Shown: one piece after another, positions 24,703 through 28,706 of the stretch
How positions within the stretch are numbered: position 1 is the first letter of the stretch
Layout: each line of letters starts with the position of its first letter
Assembly (NCBI GenBank): GCA_964496275.1
Contig: CAZBYL010000032.1
Span: forward strand, 1 to 28,706
DNA: 28,706 nucleotides
Reading direction: 5' to 3'
Source: CAZBYL01 sp964496275
GTDB lineage: Bacteria; Synergistota; Synergistia; Synergistales; Synergistaceae
Notes under the pieces: model-generated
Seen by the model: the letters and a program-made list of their open reading frames with translations, nothing else
What the model was told of the DNA's origin: nothing
Databases searched by the model: none
Made by a program: the position numbers and the translations under genes

Positions 24703-24754
24703 TCCTTAAGGACAGATAAAGACATCGAATCTATAACTTATTTTCATAGATTCG
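24703..24754. promoter_or_regulatory. Palindrome and inverted repeat in the divergent promoter region
   Basis: TCCTTAAGGA (24703-24712) is a perfect palindrome. CGAATCTAT (24726-24734) and ATAGATTCG (24746-24754) are perfect 9-bp inverted arms around an 11-base AT-rich spacer. Both lie midway between the two promoters in DNA that codes for nothing credible. Possible activator or repressor sites; binding protein unknown. Confidence 0.4.
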
Positions 24755-24799
24755 CTGATACTATGATAATTGCGAAAGAATCACATCTTTTTAAAACTT

Positions 24800-24838
24800 G
24801 TATCTCTGTTGACATAAGAAAATGTGATGAGATACCAT
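24800..24838 (+). promoter_or_regulatory. Rightward promoter with overlapping inverted operator
   Basis: A perfect TTGACA (24809-24814) is followed after 18 bases by TACCAT (24833-24838), a four-of-six -10. GTATCTC (24800-24806) and GAGATAC (24829-24835) are perfect inverted arms on either side of the -35, the second overlapping the -10. This would drive the UroD-thioredoxin fusion gene whose ATG is at 24900. Confidence 0.5.
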
Positions 24839-24899
24839 TAAATTGCAAGAAGATAGGTTATTTGGTTCTAAAATAATTATAAAAAAGGAGCGGTTGCAA

Positions 24900-26255
24900 A
24901 TGGGTAAACAGTTGTTGCTTGACACTCTTCGTCACACTGCGCAGACAAACGGAGATATTCCTTGGGTTCCGTTCGCTGGGGTTCATGCCGGTTTTCTGAA
25001 AGGTTACACTGCGAAAGAAGTGCTTCTTGACGGGGATAAGCTTTACGATTCTCTTATGGAGGTTCACAAGCTTTACACGCCGGACGGAATGCCGATAGTA
25101 TTTGACCTTCAGATTGAGGCTGAAATACTCGGCTGCGAGCTTATGTGGGCTGAAAATAACCCCCCTTCGGTTCTCACCCACCCCTTTGAATCCGAGATGG
25201 TCGATCCCAAGACTCTTCCCATACCGACACCGGCAGACGGAAGAATTCCTATGGTGCTTGACGTAATGCACAGAGTAAAAGAGTCCGTAGGCGATGACAC
25301 CGCACTTTACGGACTTATATGCGGACCTCTCACCCTCGCATCTCATTTGCGCGGAAGCGAATTCTTCATGGATATGTATGACGAGCCGGAATATGTCGAG
25401 GCTCTCATGGACTACTGCGCCGAAGTCAATATAAAAATGGCGGAGATGTACATTGATGCGGGAATGGACGTAATCGCAGTCGTAGACCCGCTTGTCTCAC
25501 AGGTTTCCCCGGGACATTTTGAAGAGATGCTCTCTGCCGCGTTTGTAAAAGTGTTTGAGTACATACGTTCCAGAGGAGTGCTCTCAAGCTTCTTTGTCTG
25601 CGGCAACGCAAGCCAGCAGATAGAGGTAATGTGCAAGACTTATCCCGACAGCGTATCCGTTGACGAGAACGTTAACCTTGCCGAAGCGAAAAAAGTTACG
25701 GACACCTTCAATATCGCAATAGGCGGCAACATTCCTCTCACGACCACGATGCTCTTCGGCAACCAGAAGGACAATATGAAGTTTGTCGTAGACCTTCTCG
25801 ACAATATTTCGCATAACAACCTTATCGTGAGCCCGGGCTGCGACATGCCTTACAATATTCCGCCCGAAAATACGATAGGAGCCATTCAGGCTATTAAGCA
25901 CACCGAAATGGCGAGAACTATGATAGCCGGTTACGAAGCGGTCGACGACACTCTTGATGTGGAACTCCCCGACTACGCAAACCTCAAAAAACCCATGGTT
26001 GAAGTATTCACGCTCGATGCCGCAACCTGTGCTGCCTGCACCTATATGCTTGCTGCCGCAATGCTTGCGAAGGACGAGTTCAAGGACGACGTTGATGTTG
26101 TAGAATACAAGTACACAGTCAAAGAAGATATCGCCAGAACAAAAAAGATGGGAGTACAAAAGCTTCCCTCTATCTACATAAACGGCGAGCTGAAGTGGTC
26201 CTCAATAATTCCCAGCCGCCAGCAGCTCATTGACGAACTCAATAAATATATGTAA
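24900..26255 (+). CDS. UroD/MtaA-family methyltransferase fused to a thioredoxin-like domain
   Basis: Cytoplasmic protein of 451 residues. Residues about 1-345 are a uroporphyrinogen-decarboxylase-fold methyltransferase of the MtaA/MtbA/CmuA group, enzymes that move methyl from a corrinoid protein to a thiol or other acceptor. Signs are LICGPLTLASHLRG (139-152), DAGMDVIAVVDPL (187-199) and SPGCDMPYNIPPENT (311-325). Family zinc ligands are HxC plus a later Cys: here Cys234 (FVCGN) and Cys314 are kept, but the expected His is Phe232. Residues about 366-451 form a thioredoxin-like domain with CAAC at 377-380 and a cis-Pro-type LP at 422-423. ATG 24900 follows AAGGAG by 9 bases; in-frame upstream starts lack support. 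First gene of the rightward unit; probably the second methyltransferase for the opposite operon's corrinoid protein. Confidence 0.88.
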   Translation: MGKQLLLDTLRHTAQTNGDIPWVPFAGVHAGFLKGYTAKEVLLDGDKLYDSLMEVHKLYTPDGMPIVFDLQIEAEILGCELMWAENNPPSVLTHPFESEMVDPKTLPIPTPADGRIPMVLDVMHRVKESVGDDTALYGLICGPLTLASHLRGSEFFMDMYDEPEYVEALMDYCAEVNIKMAEMYIDAGMDVIAVVDPLVSQVSPGHFEEMLSAAFVKVFEYIRSRGVLSSFFVCGNASQQIEVMCKTYPDSVSVDENVNLAEAKKVTDTFNIAIGGNIPLTTTMLFGNQKDNMKFVVDLLDNISHNNLIVSPGCDMPYNIPPENTIGAIQAIKHTEMARTMIAGYEAVDDTLDVELPDYANLKKPMVEVFTLDAATCAACTYMLAAAMLAKDEFKDDVDVVEYKYTVKEDIARTKKMGVQKLPSIYINGELKWSSIIPSRQQLIDELNKYM

Positions 26256-26271
26256 TAAAATGTAACTGCTC

Positions 26272-26301
26272 AGCGTGATGGTCTTTGGCCATCACGCTTT
26301 T
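26272..26301 (+). terminator. Hairpin with short T run after the UroD-thioredoxin gene
   Basis: AGCGTGATGG (26272-26281) pairs with CCATCACGCT (26289-26298), and the stem extends inward by a T-G and a C-G pair. TTTTA follows. The short T run suggests partial termination, which would lower expression of the two activator genes downstream. Confidence 0.65.
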
Positions 26302-26339
26302 ACCCGTTTGGGCAAAATACCATGCAGGGGGGAATTATT

Positions 26340-27032
26340 ATGAGAGAACTGTTATGTAATGATCTGCGCTATGAATTTGTTGAGGAAGACCTTTTGGAAC
26401 GCCTTCACTGCAGCGAGGATGATGAAATTTATCTTCGCGCAAAGGAACTCCTTGATAAAGCAATCCCGCTTCTGCACCCGGCATTTGTGGTCAAGGAATT
26501 TCCCGTAGATGAAATTAGAAAAGACGGAGTTGTGGTAGGCGGCGTGTTTTTTAACAGCAGGATTACGGCAAAGAAACTTAACGGTGAAAAAACCGTGTTT
26601 GTCTATATCGCGACTTGCGGCAGAAAAATCAACGAATACATAGATTCTTTAACCGATGTTTTGGACAAGTACATACTTGACCAAGTGGCATATTTGGCAT
26701 ATCTTCAGGCCATGGATATAATGTCTCTTAAGGTAGAATCGACATTTAAGATAGAGCGCCACATCAGGCTTTGCCCCGGGTCGATAATTGACTGGAGTAT
26801 TGCGGACGTGAAGAAAATTTTCGTGCTGATGGAGGGACTCTATCAGAAAATAGATGTCAATGTCCTCGAAAGCGGGCTCATAAACCCTTTAAAATCCACC
26901 TCGGGCTTATTCTACGAAACACTGGAAGAGTTTGAGAGTTGCGCTATTTGTCCGCGTGCCAACTGCGGGAACCGCAGAATGGCCTTTGATGAAGACCTTC
27001 AGGCCCAAATGATAAGCAATGAAAATCTGTAA
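26340..27032 (+). CDS. MetH activation-domain-like protein
   Basis: Protein of 230 residues resembling the vitamin-B12-dependent methionine synthase activation domain, the part of MetH that binds S-adenosylmethionine during reactivation of oxidised cobalamin. Stand-alone versions are common in bacterial corrinoid methyltransferase clusters, with unproven roles. The family pattern is in the last third: RLCPGSIIDWSI, then LINPLKSTSGLFYETLEEF, then a cysteine cluster (Cys201, Cys204, Cys209) within ESCAICPRANCGNRR that could hold a metal or Fe-S centre. ATG 26340 follows a run of six G at good spacing; the ATG at 26322 lies before that site. It overlaps the next gene by 14 bases, so production of the two proteins is coupled. 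Confidence 0.85.
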   Translation: MRELLCNDLRYEFVEEDLLERLHCSEDDEIYLRAKELLDKAIPLLHPAFVVKEFPVDEIRKDGVVVGGVFFNSRITAKKLNGEKTVFVYIATCGRKINEYIDSLTDVLDKYILDQVAYLAYLQAMDIMSLKVESTFKIERHIRLCPGSIIDWSIADVKKIFVLMEGLYQKIDVNVLESGLINPLKSTSGLFYETLEEFESCAICPRANCGNRRMAFDEDLQAQMISNENL

Positions 27033-28563
27033 ACTGTCGCCTCGCACGGGAAACGAAACTATTGCGGAACTGATGCGGCGGGAAAAAATAGATATAGATT
27101 TTCCCTGTGGCGGAAATCACACCTGTGGGAAATGCAAGGTGCTTGCCGTTGGTTCTTTAAGCGAGATATCTGCTTCGGAATCTAAATTTCTCTCAAGGGA
27201 CGAGATTGATTCAGGCATAAGGCTTGCCTGTTTCGCGAAGGCTTACGGTGAAGTGAGCGTTCAGGTCAAGGGTGAAGATGAATGCAAAATAGCATCGGAC
27301 GGAGCGGGTGAGCTAAATTCCTCGAATCCGATGATGGCAAAGGATGATTTCGGCGCAGCGATAGATATAGGAACAACGACGGTGGTATGCAAGCTGTACA
27401 ATGCCTGCGGTGATGAACTTGGGGCAAAGGGAGAGCTAAATGCGCAGAAGATTTTCGGAGCCGATGTTATATCCCGCATAAACTACGGCATACACAACGG
27501 CAACGAGGCTCCTCACAATGCCATAATTGACCAGATAGAGCGTATGCTGGACTCCTTGGCGGCAGAAGCTTCCGTTGAAAGAGATAGAATTACGCACGCA
27601 GTGGTTACAGGGAATACCACGATGCTGCACTTCTTTGCCGGGCTGAACCCACGCGGCATAGGCTTTGCGCCGTTTGTGGCGGAAAGCCTTTTCGGATCTG
27701 AAAATCATGATATACTGAAAAATATTGCAGTGTTTATCCCTCCGTGTGTCAGCGCTTATGTAGGTGCTGACCTTGTTTGCTGCGTGCTGGCTTCCGACAT
27801 GTGCGCAAAGGGTGAAATGTCTCTTATCATTGATATCGGCACGAACGGTGAGATGGCTCTGACAGAGGGCGGAAAGATAATATGCTGTTCCACCGCTGCG
27901 GGACCTGCATTTGAAGGCGCGGGAATCTCCTGCGGAATGGTTGCATCTGCGGGAGCCATAAGCCATGTGTCTTTTGACGGGGTAGACAAGGGGATGCACT
28001 GCGAAGTGATAGGCAAAAAACCGCCCAAGGGAATATGCGGTTCCGGTGTTTTAGACGCAGTGGCTGTTCTCTCGGATCAAAAAATAATTATGCGAAGCGG
28101 GCGTCTCACGAACGATGCCGAATCTCCGCTTGTTGACTTTGTGGACGAGGACGAGACGAAGTTTACATTCCCGGGGACCTCTGTATCTGTGACGCAGGAG
28201 GATGTCAGGCAGGTTCAGTTGGCAAAAGGCGCTATAAACGCCGGTGCAATGACTCTTCTGGAATACTGCGGCTGCTCGGCTGAGGAGATTGAAGTTTTGT
28301 ACCTTTGCGGAGGCTTCGGCTCGTTTTTAACCCCATCTTCTGCGGAGGCAGTGGGGCTGATACCTTGCGGAACTTCGGAAAAAACGGTGGTAATGGGCAA
28401 CGGCGCCTTGACAGGTGCTGCTATTTTGCTTCTTGATAAAACAAACATTGATAAAATAAAGAGTATTGCGGCATCATCGAGATACATTGAGTTGTCGGGC
28501 AACGATATCTTTATGGAACACTACATAGAGTCGATGTCATTTCCGGGAGAGGAGGAAGAGTAG
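27019..28563 (+). CDS. Corrinoid reductive activator, [2Fe-2S] plus ASKHA ATPase (RACo/RamA-type)
   Basis: Cytoplasmic protein of 514 residues that should restore inactive Co(II) corrinoid to Co(I) with electrons from its iron-sulfur centre and energy from ATP. Residues 1-90 are a plant-type [2Fe-2S] ferredoxin domain with Cys30, Cys36, Cys39 and Cys71 (PCGGNHTCGKCKV). After a linker, the ASKHA domain (DUF4445 type) starts with AAIDIGTTTVV near 113-123, has a second phosphate motif IIDIGTNGEM near 270 and LYLCGGFGSFL near the C-terminal third. The single [2Fe-2S] centre makes it like bacterial RACo/MtvD-type activators; archaeal RamA instead has C-terminal [4Fe-4S] sites. It begins inside the end of the preceding gene (14-base overlap) without a strong ribosome site, as expected for translational coupling. 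Ends with TAG. Confidence 0.93.
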   Translation: MKICKLSPRTGNETIAELMRREKIDIDFPCGGNHTCGKCKVLAVGSLSEISASESKFLSRDEIDSGIRLACFAKAYGEVSVQVKGEDECKIASDGAGELNSSNPMMAKDDFGAAIDIGTTTVVCKLYNACGDELGAKGELNAQKIFGADVISRINYGIHNGNEAPHNAIIDQIERMLDSLAAEASVERDRITHAVVTGNTTMLHFFAGLNPRGIGFAPFVAESLFGSENHDILKNIAVFIPPCVSAYVGADLVCCVLASDMCAKGEMSLIIDIGTNGEMALTEGGKIICCSTAAGPAFEGAGISCGMVASAGAISHVSFDGVDKGMHCEVIGKKPPKGICGSGVLDAVAVLSDQKIIMRSGRLTNDAESPLVDFVDEDETKFTFPGTSVSVTQEDVRQVQLAKGAINAGAMTLLEYCGCSAEEIEVLYLCGGFGSFLTPSSAEAVGLIPCGTSEKTVVMGNGALTGAAILLLDKTNIDKIKSIAASSRYIELSGNDIFMEHYIESMSFPGEEEE

Positions 28564-28585
28564 TTATCGGCACAATAAAAGCCGA

Positions 28586-28623
28586 ATTCCTTAAGAAAGC
28601 TAACGATAATGGAATAGGATTGG
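28586..28623. promoter_or_regulatory. Sequence shared with the divergent promoter region, before the LysR gene
   Basis: ATTCCTTAAG (28586-28595) repeats the 10-mer at 24701-24710, and AGGATTG (28617-28623) repeats 24694-24700. Both pieces occur close together in each place, though in opposite order and with different spacing. This could mark binding sites of one regulator. Chance is not excluded for such short words. Confidence 0.3.
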
Positions 28624-28633
28624 TGATGTATCC

Positions 28634-28706
28634 ATGAACTTAATACAACTACAGTATTTTTGTTCGGTTGCACGCTGCCGAAATATGAGCAGAGCGGCGG
28701 ATGAAC
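28634..28706 (+). CDS. LysR-family transcriptional regulator, N-terminus only
   Basis: Partial gene running off the right edge; only 24 codons are seen. MNLIQLQYFCSVARCRNMSR and the following AADE match the start of the LysR winged helix-turn-helix (family pattern xxLxxxFxxVAxxxSxxxAAxxL). ATG 28634 is chosen because the LysR pattern begins there; GGTGAT just upstream is a weak ribosome site. It lies 70 bases after the corrinoid-activator gene in the same direction and may regulate the methyltransferase cluster, possibly through the repeated sites in 24600-24840. The ligand-binding domain is outside the window. Confidence 0.85.
   Translation, partial: MNLIQLQYFCSVARCRNMSRAADE

Noticed and set aside
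24685..24876. Open frame of 63 codons in the divergent promoter region
   Set aside because: No ribosome site, no recognisable protein features, and it covers the rightward promoter and operator-like repeats. More likely regulatory DNA.

Overview
The window most likely comes from a member of the Synergistota, possibly a gut or other anaerobic Synergistaceae genus. The clearest marker is the first gene's C-terminus: a Gly/Ser linker, the motif SGCNAGFAALALLALVPV and a basic tail, which matches the Synergist-CTERM sorting signal. The amine-demethylation genes, BCCT carrier and amino-acid transporters suit an amino-acid-fermenting anaerobe. No gene shows a database-verified identity; all names rest on reading motifs.

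Layout. 1-2450: a secreted beta-helix-like Synergist-CTERM protein (minus strand) and an AT-rich gap. 2454-6337: an XRE-type regulator, then GTPase TypA/BipA and a P-loop ATPase (DUF815-like) 6 bases apart. 6428-8808: a two-gene polar amino-acid ABC transporter (minus strand) with a long leader and a 0.7 kb non-coding gap holding a MITE-like inverted repeat. 9521-12601: aspS and hisS (minus strand). 12746-15568: an L,D-transpeptidase, a small coiled-coil protein, a UPF0173 metal-dependent hydrolase and a long class II aldolase. 16027-17115: a YkvI-family membrane protein.

17236-28563 is the most interesting part: two divergent transcription units that together look like a complete corrinoid-dependent methyltransferase system. 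Leftward: a corrinoid protein, two different pyrrolysine-free MttB-family methyltransferases, a HyuA-type hydantoinase/oxoprolinase ATPase without HyuB, and a BCCT carrier. Rightward: a UroD/MtaA-family methyltransferase fused to a thioredoxin-like domain, a MetH-activation-domain-like protein, and a RACo/RamA-type [2Fe-2S]-ASKHA reductive activator, followed by the start of a LysR regulator. A plausible flow is: BCCT imports a quaternary or N-methylated amine, an MttB enzyme moves a methyl to the corrinoid protein, the UroD-family enzyme moves it to an acceptor, and the RACo-type ATPase re-reduces inactivated cobalt. Substrate and acceptor cannot be read from sequence. The divergent promoter region carries good -35/-10 elements in both directions, each bracketed by inverted GTATCTC half-sites, which suggests shared control.
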